From NCBI GenBank assembly GCA_016744355.1, contig JADGEN010000005.1:1-64000 (forward strand): a stretch of 64,000 nt of DNA, given 5' to 3'. Below, one piece after another: positions 50,618-59,771 of this stretch. Within the stretch, counting starts at the first letter, position 1. Every line of letters starts with the position of its first letter. This DNA is from Halieaceae bacterium (GTDB lineage Bacteria > Pseudomonadota > Gammaproteobacteria > Pseudomonadales > Halieaceae). Both the position numbers and the translations under genes were made by a program. The notes beneath the pieces are model-generated. The model made no database searches, was not told the DNA's origin, and saw nothing but the letters and a program-made list of their open reading frames with translations.

Positions 50618-51694
50618 CTAGGTAAAGTCGCAGACGTCCGGTTTTTGTTCATACCAGTTCACGCCGTTTTCATCCTGCCGGCACAGAACCCTTCGGCGGC
50701 CCATCAGGCAATTGAGGTGGGCTAGTGTTTCGCCTGTGGCCATTCCGATAACGCTGTCGTCGATTTCCCTTTTGAACAACGCCGGAAAACAATCTATGGC
50801 CCGCTTGGGTTCTTCCAGGTGATTAAACAAGTTGTCCAGGTCTGTCTCGTGACCCTCGATAACCTGTGTCAGGCGCACATGCAGACCATAGAATGGTGCC
50901 TCGTGTGCGGGCAATACCAACACGTCATCGGGCAGTCTGTCACGTATACGGCCATTGGACCGCAACCATTCCTTCAACGGATCACCCTCGGGTTCAGTAG
51001 GGAACACGCTCACGTTAGGTGTGATTTTTGGTAAGACCTGGTCTCCGGAAATAAGCAGCTTTAGTGCAGGGCAGTAAAGCGAGACGTGCTCGGGGGAGTG
51101 ACCAGCTCCGATAACAACTTGCCAGTAACGATTGTTTACACGAATGGTTTCACCCTCAACAAGACGTCTAAAGCTATCGGGCAGGGTAGAGATGGCCCTG
51201 CCAAAACCGCCAAATTTCTTGCGGTATTTGTCCAGTTGCTCCTCGTTATAACCAGCTGCCTGATAAAATCGAATAGCTACCTCTGGTGCATCTCTACCCG
51301 TGTCGCCAGCCATGGCGCGACACATAAGGAACTCCTCTCTAGACATCCATAGTTGGCAGGAAAAACGTTTGGTTATCCAGCCTGCAAGGCCTACATGGTC
51401 CGGGTGGAGGTGTGTGCAAATGACACGTTGCACAGGCTTTCCCTGCATAAATTCGCTAAAAACCTGCTCCCAGATTTCTCGTGCGTTAGGCAGGTTCAGG
51501 CAGGTGTCCACGACTGTCCAGCCGTCATCGTCTTCCAGTAACCATATGTTGATATGGTCCAGTGAAATCGGCATGGGAATACGCAGCCAGTATACGCCGT
51601 CTGCGATTTTCTCAGGTACACCGGGAGTTGGATTAACCTTTCTACCCCAGGGGTAGTTCAGGCCGCGAAAGAGTTCGGGGTTATCAGTTAGCAT
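50618..51694 (-). CDS. Metallo-beta-lactamase-fold hydrolase
   Basis: The 358-residue MBL-fold protein has the zinc motif Thr-His-Leu-His-Pro-Asp-His (about 97-103), a distal Gly-Ala-Gly-His (about 199-202), Ser-Gly-Asp, and Pro-Ala-His near 258. It is not a classical beta-lactamase; related proteins hydrolyse thioesters, lactones or glutathione conjugates. A helical C-terminal part (about 260-358) extends beyond the domain. The ATG at 51694 is chosen over a GTG six bases upstream. It is second after the acyl-CoA ligase on the minus strand with a 78-base gap, so it may be co-transcribed. Confidence 0.82.
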   Translation of the reverse strand: MLTDNPELFRGLNYPWGRKVNPTPGVPEKIADGVYWLRIPMPISLDHINIWLLEDDDGWTVVDTCLNLPNAREIWEQVFSEFMQGKPVQRVICTHLHPDHVGLAGWITKRFSCQLWMSREEFLMCRAMAGDTGRDAPEVAIRFYQAAGYNEEQLDKYRKKFGGFGRAISTLPDSFRRLVEGETIRVNNRYWQVVIGAGHSPEHVSLYCPALKLLISGDQVLPKITPNVSVFPTEPEGDPLKEWLRSNGRIRDRLPDDVLVLPAHEAPFYGLHVRLTQVIEGHETDLDNLFNHLEEPKRAIDCFPALFKREIDDSVIGMATGETLAHLNCLMGRRRVLCRQDENGVNWYEQKPDVCDFT

Positions 51695-51772
51695 GCCCAC
51701 TATGGTCGGTGTAATAGGCGCTGAAGTCCAGAGCTGGTTTTCGCTTTCAGTATGTCGTTGCCAGAGGGGTTC

Positions 51773-53368
51773 CTAGCCCACGCCGCGCTCAGAGCTTTTC
51801 CAGTACTGCGCGCGCACCGCCTTCTTGTCGGGCTTGCCTACAGCGGTTAGTGGTATAGCATCAACAAAGTCTATGGATTTAGGTGATTGTACAGAGCCTT
51901 TCGCTTCCTTCACCAACCGTTGCATGGCCTGGACCATCGCATCACTTGTTTCAAACCCAGGCTTGAGAACCACAACGGCCTTCACTGCCTCGCCCCATTG
52001 CTCGTCCGGTACGCCGATAACCACGACCTGACCCACGGCTTCATGGGTGGCGAGTACGTCTTCCACCTCACGTGGAAAGACGTTGAAGCCGCCGCTGACA
52101 ATCATGTCTTTGGTGCGATCGACAATATAGAGAAAGCCATCGTCGTCCAGCTTGCCAATGTCGCCCGTATGCAACCATCCTCCCGCGAAAACTTCAGCGG
52201 TCTGCTCTGGCATGTCTTTGTAGCCTTTCATTACCAGCGGAGCACGCACACAGATTTCACCGGGCTCGCCCTGCACTACCGGGTTGTGATCTGTGTCCAG
52301 CAAGGCGAGGGTAACCCAGGGTGAGGGGCGACCGCAGGAGCTGAGACGCTGAGGTTTATTCAGGTCGTGATCTGCCCTGCGCAAGTTACTCAGTACCATA
52401 GGTGCTTCCGACTGGCCAAAGAACTGGTAGAAAATTTTCCCCCACTTCTCAATGCCCTCTTTTAGGCGAACAGGGCTCATGGGCGAGGCACCGTAAAACA
52501 GGGTTTCCATGCTGGACATATCGGCGGTGGCAGCGCGCGGAGAGTCCAGTAAAAAATACAACATAACCGGAACCAACATAGTGCAGGTAATTTTGTGTTG
52601 TTCCACCATGTCGAAAAAAGAGTCCGGGGTGAAACCCTGCATAACATAGAAGGCGCCGCCCTTTTGCAGAACGGGCACGAAAAATGCGGCGGCTGCGTGG
52701 GACAGTGGCGTCGGGATGAGCATGCGCAAGTCGTCGGGAAATTCCCATTCCGCCATTTGTATCTGCGACATATAAGCGATTGAGCGGTAAGTGCTGAGTA
52801 CGCCCTTGGGTACGCCCGTAGTGCCGCCAGTAAAGGTCATAGAGGCGACGTCGTCGGGTTGAACATCGGGTGCCACCAGTGCTTGCGGGGTAAAGCTTGA
52901 GGCCAGAGCCAGGTAGTCTTCACCGCACTCGGTGGGGCCAAGCCCCAGCATGAGCAGATTTGATTCGGGTAATTTTTCTTGTAAGGCGGCATACAGTGCC
53001 GCTGCATGTTGTTCAAATATAGAGGCGTCAAACACCAGTGCGTCAATTTCTGCTGCCTGTAACACAAACAGATGGTCGTCCAGTGAGCCCAGTGGATGTA
53101 GTGGCGTGCCAATACATCCCGCTAATTGCATTGCGGCGATGTTGGATAGCACTTCCGGACGGTTGGCCGAGATGACAGCAACGCGGCTGCCTTTGCCCAG
53201 GCCTTTGGACTGCAATGCCTGTACCATCTGGCTGGTGGACTCACGCACGTCGCGATAGCTGGCGACCTTGTCCCCCAGGAACAGACAAGGTTCATCATCG
53301 TAGCGGTTCAGGCCATCGATAAGCAGGTGAGGCATAAGCGGCGGATTGTGCACAGTATCGGTTGTCAT
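51773..53368 (-). CDS. AMP-dependent acyl-CoA ligase
   Basis: The 531-residue AMP-forming enzyme has the P-loop Thr-Gly-Gly-Thr-Thr-Gly-Val-Pro-Lys-Gly (180-189), a Phe-Gly-Gln-Ser-Glu motif (about 333-337), and Gly-Trp-Leu-His-Thr-Gly-Asp-Ile (about 412-419) with Tyr-Ile-Val-Asp-Arg-Thr-Lys-Asp, and a C-terminal Gly-Lys-Pro-Asp-Lys-Lys. It activates a carboxylic acid, probably fatty or cyclic, to its CoA ester. The ATG at 53368 has GGAGA upstream, better than the ATG at 53416. It precedes the MBL hydrolase and is divergent from the LLM oxidoreductase, sharing a regulatory region with an inverted repeat. Confidence 0.87.
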   Translation of the reverse strand: MTTDTVHNPPLMPHLLIDGLNRYDDEPCLFLGDKVASYRDVRESTSQMVQALQSKGLGKGSRVAVISANRPEVLSNIAAMQLAGCIGTPLHPLGSLDDHLFVLQAAEIDALVFDASIFEQHAAALYAALQEKLPESNLLMLGLGPTECGEDYLALASSFTPQALVAPDVQPDDVASMTFTGGTTGVPKGVLSTYRSIAYMSQIQMAEWEFPDDLRMLIPTPLSHAAAAFFVPVLQKGGAFYVMQGFTPDSFFDMVEQHKITCTMLVPVMLYFLLDSPRAATADMSSMETLFYGASPMSPVRLKEGIEKWGKIFYQFFGQSEAPMVLSNLRRADHDLNKPQRLSSCGRPSPWVTLALLDTDHNPVVQGEPGEICVRAPLVMKGYKDMPEQTAEVFAGGWLHTGDIGKLDDDGFLYIVDRTKDMIVSGGFNVFPREVEDVLATHEAVGQVVVIGVPDEQWGEAVKAVVVLKPGFETSDAMVQAMQRLVKEAKGSVQSPKSIDFVDAIPLTAVGKPDKKAVRAQYWKSSERGVG

Positions 53369-53436
53369 GGATTCTCCAAATGCGGTGATTTGTTCTATGA
53401 TCGGATTTACCAGCATAACTTGTCCGATTGGAATGT

Positions 53437-53463
53437 GTATCCAGGCAGTATAAAAATGGATAC
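53437..53463. promoter_or_regulatory. Inverted repeat over a candidate promoter between CoA ligase and LLM genes
   Basis: GTATCCA (53437-53443) and TGGATAC (53457-53463) form a perfect 7-bp inverted repeat with 13 bases between, i.e. 20 bases centre to centre. A TTGGAA (-35-like, 53428-53433) and a TATAAA (-10-like, 53449-53454) toward the LLM gene overlap it. This fits a dimeric regulator controlling the divergent pair. Confidence 0.45.
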
Positions 53464-53503
53464 TTAGTCCCTATTATTTAGATTCAGGTATCAGGAGATA
53501 AGA

Positions 53504-54520
53504 ATGAAGATCGATGGCTCGTTGATGTTTGACCCGGTAAAAGTCGGCGAAATGGCACCTCAGTTGGAAGCGGCAGGTTTTGATGGCGCCTACACCTTTG
53601 AAGGTCAGAGTGACCCCTTTATCGCTTGCACCACAGCGGCAATGACGACGCAAAAAATGGAGCTAATGACATCTATTGCAGTGGCCTTTGCCCGCAACCC
53701 TATGAGTCTCGCCTATCTCGGCAATGACCTGCAGAATGTTTCCCGGGGCCGGTTTATATTGGGCCTGGGTTCGCAGATAAAAGCACATATTGAACGACGA
53801 TTTTCCATGCCCTGGAGCAAACCAGCAGCGCGTATGCGTGAGATGGTGCAGGCGATACAAGCCATTTGGCACGCCTGGGAGACAGGAGAAAAATTAGAAT
53901 TTGAGGGCGAGTTTTATACTCACACGCTTATGCCGCCGCTGCTTACTCCCCCTGTCAATCAGTATGGCGCCCCCAAAATCTACGTGGCGGGAGTTGGGCC
54001 GCTGATGACACAAGTGGCTGCGGAAGTGGGCGATGGTTATTTTATGCATCCGTTCAACACGGCTCGATCAATGGATGAGCTGTCGCTGGTGGCTGTGAAC
54101 AAAGGGCTTGAGATAACAGGGAAATCCAGAGAGGAGTTCGATATTTCTGCGCAGATCATCACGGCTGCCGGGACGGATGAAGAGAGCCTGCAATCCGCTA
54201 TTTTCTCCGCCAGAAGCCAGATCGCTTTTTACGCTTCCACCCCGGCCTATGCGCCAATTTTGCAATGCCATGGCTGGGAGGGTATACAGCCGGAAATTAC
54301 CGCCCTGTCCAAGGCGGGAAAATGGATGGAAATGGGGCAGTTGATTACCGATGAGATGCTGAATACCTTTGCAGTGGTTGGTACGCCAGCAGAAGTGGGT
54401 GCTCAAATTGTCAGTCGATTCAAGGGCAAGGTCGATAGGGTGAGCCCAATCTTGTATCAACCCGATCTCAAACTGTTGACTCAGGTGCGAGAAGAAATAA
54501 GCGGGGCTTGCAGCGAGTAA
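53504..54520 (+). CDS. LLM class oxidoreductase, F420-dependent type (TIGR03617-like)
   Basis: The 338-residue TIM-barrel protein belongs to the luciferase-like monooxygenase class. Its N-terminal Asp-Gly-Ala-Tyr-Thr-Phe-Glu-Gly and Ser-Ile-Ala-Val-Ala-Phe-Ala-Arg-Asn-Pro (about 64-74), Gly-Arg-Phe-Ile-Leu-Gly-Leu-Gly-Ser-Gln (about 86-95) and Ile-Tyr-Val-Ala-Gly-Val-Gly resemble predicted F420-dependent oxidoreductases known chiefly from actinobacteria. Cofactor F420 is found in some gammaproteobacteria, so this is plausible, but FMN use is not excluded. The AGGAGA start signal is strong. Divergent from the acyl-CoA ligase. Confidence 0.78.
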   Translation: MKIDGSLMFDPVKVGEMAPQLEAAGFDGAYTFEGQSDPFIACTTAAMTTQKMELMTSIAVAFARNPMSLAYLGNDLQNVSRGRFILGLGSQIKAHIERRFSMPWSKPAARMREMVQAIQAIWHAWETGEKLEFEGEFYTHTLMPPLLTPPVNQYGAPKIYVAGVGPLMTQVAAEVGDGYFMHPFNTARSMDELSLVAVNKGLEITGKSREEFDISAQIITAAGTDEESLQSAIFSARSQIAFYASTPAYAPILQCHGWEGIQPEITALSKAGKWMEMGQLITDEMLNTFAVVGTPAEVGAQIVSRFKGKVDRVSPILYQPDLKLLTQVREEISGACSE

Positions 54521-54527
54521 AATTGCA

Positions 54528-56117
54528 CTAGGCCAGCAGGGCTTGCCCCGGAATGGAATGTAGTAACTGCCGTGTGTATTCCTGTTGTGGGTTATCAAAT
54601 AAGTCACGCCCTGTGCCTTGCTCAACAATTTCGCCTTTGTACAGCACCACAATACGATCGGCTATATGTTTTACCACCGCCAGATCGTGAGACACAAATA
54701 ACATGGTCAGGCCGTATTCTTTACCCAGATCCAGCATCAGGTCGAGTATTTGTGCCTGAATGGTTACGTCCAACGCCGACACCGGCTCGTCTGCAACGAT
54801 AAACTCCGGACGGGTAGACAGGGCGCGACCAATAGCGATGCGTTGTCGCTGACCGCCTGAGAATTCGTGGGGATATTTACGCACGAAATTACGTGCCAGC
54901 CCCACGTGATCCATAAGCTTTAATACGCCTTGTTCTACGCTGGCTTTTGTTTCGATGCCATGTAGCAGCAAAGGTTCGGCCAGAGTGTCATACACCGACA
55001 TGCGTGGATTGAGCGAGGCGTAGGGATCCTGGAAAATCATCTGCATACGCCTACGCATATTTTTCAGGTCGCCACCTTCAAGAGAAGTAACGTCGGTGCC
55101 GTCAAAGTTTACTGTGCCAGATGTAATTGGCACCAGTCTCAAAATTGAGCGGCCAATCGTGGATTTGCCGCTGCCCGATTCGCCTACGAGTCCGAGGATT
55201 TCACCTTTGCGAATTTCCAGAGAGACATTGTTTACAGCCTTGACTGGCTCCTGATGTTTGCCCTGATCGAACCAGGTATTCAAATTGCTGACGGTAATTA
55301 AGGGCTGATGTAATTCTGGGTTAATAGTTTTGGTGCCACCGGGAATGGCTGAAAGAAGCTTCTTTGTGTAGGGGTGCTGTGCGTTATGGAAAATACCCTG
55401 GCGATCATTGTGTTCCACCACCTTGCCAGTTTTCATCACGATAATGTCATCGGCGATGTCGGCTACAACAGCGAGGTCATGACTAATAAATATTACCCCG
55501 ATGTCACGTTTGGTTTGCAACTGCGCAATCAGTTTTAGTATTTGCGCCTGAATGGTGACATCCAGTGCTGTGGTGGGCTCGTCTGCTATGAGTAGCTTGG
55601 GTTCATTGATGAGCGCCATTGCTATCATTACGCGTTGGCGCATACCGCCGGAGAACTCGTGGGGATAGCTGTCGATGGTGGACCCCGGGTCGCGCAGGCC
55701 CACTTCTTCCAGCAGCTCTACTGCTCGTTGGCGAGCCTCTTTTTTGGAAATGCGCTTGTGGAAAACAATGGGTTCAATCAGCTGGTCGCCAATGGTCATG
55801 TAGGGGTTTAGACAGGTCATTGGGTCCTGGAATATCATGGCGATATCCCGTCCTCGAATTTGCTGTAGCTGCCGCTCTGACATCTGCAACAGGTCTTCCC
55901 CTTCAAATAGAGCCTGACCGCCTTCGACTTTTCCCGGGGGCCTGGGTATTAGCCCCAACAAGCTGTAGCAGGCCACCGACTTGCCTGAACCAGATTCGCC
56001 GATGATCGCTGTGATTTTTCCAGACTCTACGGTGAAACTTACATCGTCTACGGCTTTAACCTCTCCATTGCGGGTGTGAAAGCTTACTTGCAGGTTTTTT
56101 ACTTCGAGTAGCGCCAT
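54528..56117 (-). CDS. Fused dual ATPase of an oligopeptide-type ABC importer (OppD-OppF/YejF-like)
   Basis: This 529-residue protein contains two complete ABC ATPase domains. The first has Walker A Gly-Glu-Ser-Gly-Ser-Gly-Lys-Ser-Val (about 38-46), with its signature and Asp-Glu-Pro. The second has Gly-Glu-Ser-Gly-Ser-Gly-Lys-Ser-Thr (about 315-323). Such OppD-OppF fusions power dipeptide, oligopeptide or nickel importers. It is last in an operon with OppC, OppB and OppA-like genes, 18 bases after OppC. Its final segment of about 40 residues carries the Opp C-terminal motif. It converges with the LLM gene. Confidence 0.9.
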   Translation of the reverse strand: MALLEVKNLQVSFHTRNGEVKAVDDVSFTVESGKITAIIGESGSGKSVACYSLLGLIPRPPGKVEGGQALFEGEDLLQMSERQLQQIRGRDIAMIFQDPMTCLNPYMTIGDQLIEPIVFHKRISKKEARQRAVELLEEVGLRDPGSTIDSYPHEFSGGMRQRVMIAMALINEPKLLIADEPTTALDVTIQAQILKLIAQLQTKRDIGVIFISHDLAVVADIADDIIVMKTGKVVEHNDRQGIFHNAQHPYTKKLLSAIPGGTKTINPELHQPLITVSNLNTWFDQGKHQEPVKAVNNVSLEIRKGEILGLVGESGSGKSTIGRSILRLVPITSGTVNFDGTDVTSLEGGDLKNMRRRMQMIFQDPYASLNPRMSVYDTLAEPLLLHGIETKASVEQGVLKLMDHVGLARNFVRKYPHEFSGGQRQRIAIGRALSTRPEFIVADEPVSALDVTIQAQILDLMLDLGKEYGLTMLFVSHDLAVVKHIADRIVVLYKGEIVEQGTGRDLFDNPQQEYTRQLLHSIPGQALLA

Positions 56118-56135
56118 GTCAAATACTCCTCTGAC

Positions 56136-57026
56136 CTAATCTTTAGAGCTGCGCACATCGAGTGCGTCGCGCAGGCCATCGCCCAGGAAGTTAAGAGAAA
56201 ACAGTGTCAGCGACAGCGCAAGGCCAGGAAAGATCAGCAACCAGGGAAACTCCTCCATGGTTTCGGCACCGTAGGAAATTAATAGCCCCCAGGATGTCTG
56301 CGGGGGCTGAACGCCCAAACCGAGAAAGCTTAAAAAAGCCTCCAACAGCATAACGCTGGGAATTGTCAGTGTGGTGTACACGATAATGGGACCCAAAGCG
56401 TTGGGAATAATGTGGCGGCGAATAATGGTGGCGGGGCCAAGACCTAAAGAGACTGCCGCTTCCACAAATTCCTGTTGCCGCAGTGACTGCACCTGGCTGC
56501 GCATAATGCGCGCCATGGTTAACCACTCCACCGCGCCAATCGCCAGAAAAAGTAACAATAGATTGCGCCCAAATACCACCATAAGCAGTACGATAAAGAT
56601 CATAAAAGGTAGAGCGTACAGAATATCGACAAGGCGCATCATAGCGGCGTCTATCTTGCCTCCAGCGTAGCCTGCGATGGCTCCATAGGTAACTCCAATT
56701 AACAGCGCTACGGTGGTGGCGACAAAACCTACTGCCAGTGATATACGTCCGCCGTACATGATTAGCGTGAGTAAGTCGCGGCCAAAAATATCGGTGCCCA
56801 GCCAGTGCGCAGCAGAGGGTGGAGTTGCGCCCAAATCCAAATCCTGGGTTTCGTAACCGTAGGGCGCAATCCAGGGGGTTAAGAGTGCCACAATAATAAA
56901 CAGAGTCAGCACTGCCAAGCCAAACAGAGCAAGACGATTTTTCTTCAGGCGTATCCAGGCATCCTTCCACAGGGAAGTGCCATGTTCAGCCGTGGCAATA
57001 TCACTGATGGTTGTGTCGTTGCTCAT
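56136..57026 (-). CDS. Oligopeptide ABC transporter permease, OppC-type
   Basis: The 296-residue inner-membrane protein has an N-terminal cytoplasmic stretch, six membrane segments and the BPD-transporter EAA-like loop Phe-Val-Glu-Ala-Ala-Val-Ser-Leu-Gly-Leu-Gly (about 187-197). It is second of the permease pair. It starts immediately after the OppB stop (57027), with no gap, and is followed after 18 bases by the dual ATPase. Confidence 0.9.
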   Translation of the reverse strand: MSNDTTISDIATAEHGTSLWKDAWIRLKKNRLALFGLAVLTLFIIVALLTPWIAPYGYETQDLDLGATPPSAAHWLGTDIFGRDLLTLIMYGGRISLAVGFVATTVALLIGVTYGAIAGYAGGKIDAAMMRLVDILYALPFMIFIVLLMVVFGRNLLLLFLAIGAVEWLTMARIMRSQVQSLRQQEFVEAAVSLGLGPATIIRRHIIPNALGPIIVYTTLTIPSVMLLEAFLSFLGLGVQPPQTSWGLLISYGAETMEEFPWLLIFPGLALSLTLFSLNFLGDGLRDALDVRSSKD

Positions 57027-57959
57027 TTATCGGCCCCCAAACTGTGCTCGCAAGCGGGGGTTCATCCACGCGGCGAGAATATCTGAGAGTAAATTGAACA
57101 GCACAATCAAGGTGGAGAGGAATACGGTAGAGCCCAGAATCATAGTGTAGTCGCGGTTAAAGGCGGCCTGCACAAAAAAGCGTCCCAGTCCGGGCACCTG
57201 AAAAATGGTTTCGACGACGAAGGAGCCTGTTAATAGCCCGGCGAATGCGGGGCCTAAAAATGCCACCACGGGTATCATGCCACCGCGCAGGGCGTGGCGG
57301 GTGACCACCTGCCATTCTGGCAGGCCCTTGGCGCGGGCGGTGCGAATATAATCTTGTGACATTACTTCCAGCATGCCGGCGCGACCCAGGCGTGCGATAT
57401 AGGCTGCGTAAGCGGTGCCCAGTGTGATGCTGGGAAGTATTTTGTCGCCGGGAATGTCGCCCCAGCCGGCTACCGGCAACCACTCCAGGTAAATGCCGAA
57501 CACCAATACCAGAAGAGGGCCAAACAGGAATGCGGGCATGCAAATTCCTATCATGGCTAAGGACATCGGGATGTAATCCTGTGCCGTATTGGGTTTGAGG
57601 GACGCTACTACGCCGGATATGCCGCCGAGGAAAAGCGCCACCAGTAGTGCATAAATTCCAAGCTCAGCGGTAACGGGCAAGCCCGCTGAAATGAGTTCAT
57701 TGACATCTCTTCCGGGGTATTTAAATGAGGGGCCGAGGTCGCCTTTAGTCAGGTCACCAAGGTAGGCCAGATACTGTTGAGGCAAGGGGAGGTCAAGTCG
57801 ATACTGCGCTTCCAATGCGGCCTTAACTTCCGGCATCACTGCTTTTTCACTATCAAAAGGGCCGCCGGGCGCCATCCTCACAAGGAAGAAGGTTACGGTG
57901 ATAACAGCAAGAATGACCGGCACGGCCTGTAACAAGCGGATTCCGATAAATCGCCACAT
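57027..57959 (-). CDS. Oligopeptide ABC transporter permease, OppB-type
   Basis: The 310-residue inner-membrane permease has the typical OppB N-terminal segment (Arg-Leu-Leu-Gln-Ala-Val-Pro-Val, then Pro-Gly-Gly-Pro-Phe-Asp) and the EAA loop Tyr-Ile-Arg-Thr-Ala-Arg-Ala-Lys-Gly-Leu-Pro (about 199-209) with six helices. It is three bases after the OppA stop and abuts OppC, so these are translationally coupled. It pairs with OppC to form the channel. Confidence 0.9.
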   Translation of the reverse strand: MWRFIGIRLLQAVPVILAVITVTFFLVRMAPGGPFDSEKAVMPEVKAALEAQYRLDLPLPQQYLAYLGDLTKGDLGPSFKYPGRDVNELISAGLPVTAELGIYALLVALFLGGISGVVASLKPNTAQDYIPMSLAMIGICMPAFLFGPLLVLVFGIYLEWLPVAGWGDIPGDKILPSITLGTAYAAYIARLGRAGMLEVMSQDYIRTARAKGLPEWQVVTRHALRGGMIPVVAFLGPAFAGLLTGSFVVETIFQVPGLGRFFVQAAFNRDYTMILGSTVFLSTLIVLFNLLSDILAAWMNPRLRAQFGGR

Positions 57960-57962
57960 AGC

Positions 57963-59606
57963 CTATTCCCCTGTTCCAGTTTTTGTTTCCAGGTCTAGCC
58001 ACACATATTTGAAATTTATTGAATCCATTAAATTGGACGGCACGCCGCGTACAGATGGGTTAATCAGGTGCTTACTGGTGTAGGTATAGACGGGGATGAT
58101 GGGCATTTCCTTCATCAGCATTGTCTCGGCTTCAGTGAAAATGGCAAAGCGCTCTTCGCGGCTTTTTGCCTGGGGTGCTTTTCTCAAAATAAGGTCATCG
58201 TAGTGCGGGTCTGCGAAGCCGGTATTGTTATTACCACCACCGGTGAGGTATAGGTCGAGGAAATTGTTAGGGTCTACATAGTCGCCAATCCAGCCGCGTC
58301 GGGCAACTTGAAAATTCATCTGTGTCACTGAATCCAGGTATACCTTCCATTCCTGGTTGGCGATGGTCACCTCTATATCCAGAGCCTCTTTCCACATTTG
58401 CTGCAGAGCCACCGCTATTTTACGATGGCTCTCGCTGGTGTTATAAGTGATTTCCAGCCCGGGCCAGCCCTCGCCATTGGGGTAGCCTGCTTCTGCCAGC
58501 AGGGCTCTGGCTTTTTCCAGATCGTAACCGAATACCTTTGGCGGTTTGTAACCCAGGGCTCCAGGCGGAGTAATGGAATATGCGGGATATACCGATTTTT
58601 GCATGACAGTGGCAGCCAGAGTGTCCCGGTCTACGGCCATCGATAGCGCCTGTCGCACCCGCACATCGTCCACCGGAGGGACTTTGGTGTTGATCAGGAA
58701 AAAGTAGGTCCCAAGGTAGGGTGCCTGCACATAGGGGGTGTTTTCCATGGCCTGGTAGACGGGGATTTTCTCCAGTGGAATAACTTGGGTGTAGTGCAAT
58801 TGGCCGGCGCGAAACATGCGCTCTTCACTGACAATATTTTCAGTGGGATAGAATACAATGCCATTTAGTTTGACCTTGTCAGCATCCCAATAGGTTGTGC
58901 TTTTCTCCATGACAATGCGCCGATTGAGGCGCCATTGCGATAGTTTGAACGCGCCGTTACTCACCATGTTTTCCACCCGCGTCCACTTGGTAAAGCGATC
59001 TGTGGATTTGCCGAATTTTTCAATGGTGGGCCGGTGTACGGCAAAGGTGCTGTAGTGATCCATGAGTTGGATGAAGTAGGGCGTTGGCTCGTTGAGCGTA
59101 ACTTGCAGCGTGAGTTTGTCGAGGGCTTTCACCCCAAGTTGTTCAGGGTCGGCCAGATCGCCGGTGGCGTAGGCTTTGGCGTTTTTTACGGGAAAGAGCA
59201 TGTAAGCATAGAGGTTTCCCATCGCTGGATTCAGTGCCCGCTGCCAAGACCACACATAGTCCTGGGCAGTCATGGGATCGCCATTGGACCACTTTGCCCG
59301 TGGATTAAGATGAAAGGTAATAATGCGTCCGTCTTCGCTGAAGTCCCAGCTTTCCGCTACGCCGGGTTCTGGCTCCAGAGTGTAGGGATTCTTTACCGCC
59401 AAACCCTCAAAAAGAGCACGAATGAGGTGGTTTTCAGGTACGCCAGTTACAACGTGGGGATCCAGGCCCTGGGGTTCGGAGCCGTTGCCGTAGTGCAATA
59501 TGCCCTCACGGTTACCTGAGCTTACATTGGATTCTCCGCCACCGCAGGCGACCAGTGTGGAAAAAAATACAAGAACTACTAGCGTTTTTAATCTATTGAG
59601 AGGCAT
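57963..59606 (-). CDS. Oligopeptide-binding lipoprotein, OppA-type
   Basis: The 547-residue substrate-binding protein has a signal peptide with lipobox Leu-Val-Ala-Cys (Cys21), so it is anchored in the periplasmic face of the membrane. The SBP_bac_5 features are Glu-Pro-Gln-Gly-Leu-Asp-Pro-His (about 45-52), Ala-Glu-Ser-Trp-Asp-Phe-Ser-Glu-Asp-Gly and Tyr-Val-Trp-Ser-Trp-Gln-Arg. Length matches E. coli OppA/MppA. It is first of the operon OppA-OppB-OppC-OppDF; the specific peptide or other ligand is unknown. It is divergent from the agmatinase-family gene. Confidence 0.92.
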   Translation of the reverse strand: MPLNRLKTLVVLVFFSTLVACGGGESNVSSGNREGILHYGNGSEPQGLDPHVVTGVPENHLIRALFEGLAVKNPYTLEPEPGVAESWDFSEDGRIITFHLNPRAKWSNGDPMTAQDYVWSWQRALNPAMGNLYAYMLFPVKNAKAYATGDLADPEQLGVKALDKLTLQVTLNEPTPYFIQLMDHYSTFAVHRPTIEKFGKSTDRFTKWTRVENMVSNGAFKLSQWRLNRRIVMEKSTTYWDADKVKLNGIVFYPTENIVSEERMFRAGQLHYTQVIPLEKIPVYQAMENTPYVQAPYLGTYFFLINTKVPPVDDVRVRQALSMAVDRDTLAATVMQKSVYPAYSITPPGALGYKPPKVFGYDLEKARALLAEAGYPNGEGWPGLEITYNTSESHRKIAVALQQMWKEALDIEVTIANQEWKVYLDSVTQMNFQVARRGWIGDYVDPNNFLDLYLTGGGNNNTGFADPHYDDLILRKAPQAKSREERFAIFTEAETMLMKEMPIIPVYTYTSKHLINPSVRGVPSNLMDSINFKYVWLDLETKTGTGE

Positions 59607-59771
59607 GGCTGGCGTGCAAATTATTATGATGCTGCAACTGTAGCCTATTATGTCTTATTTGTCAGAACTACCTGTAGTGGAGGCTACTTCAAGGGAGAAA
59701 AAACAGAGGCGGCTCGATAGTTTTGCTAAACTATAGCGGGTGCCATACGCAACTGCCCACGGAGCCTCAAA

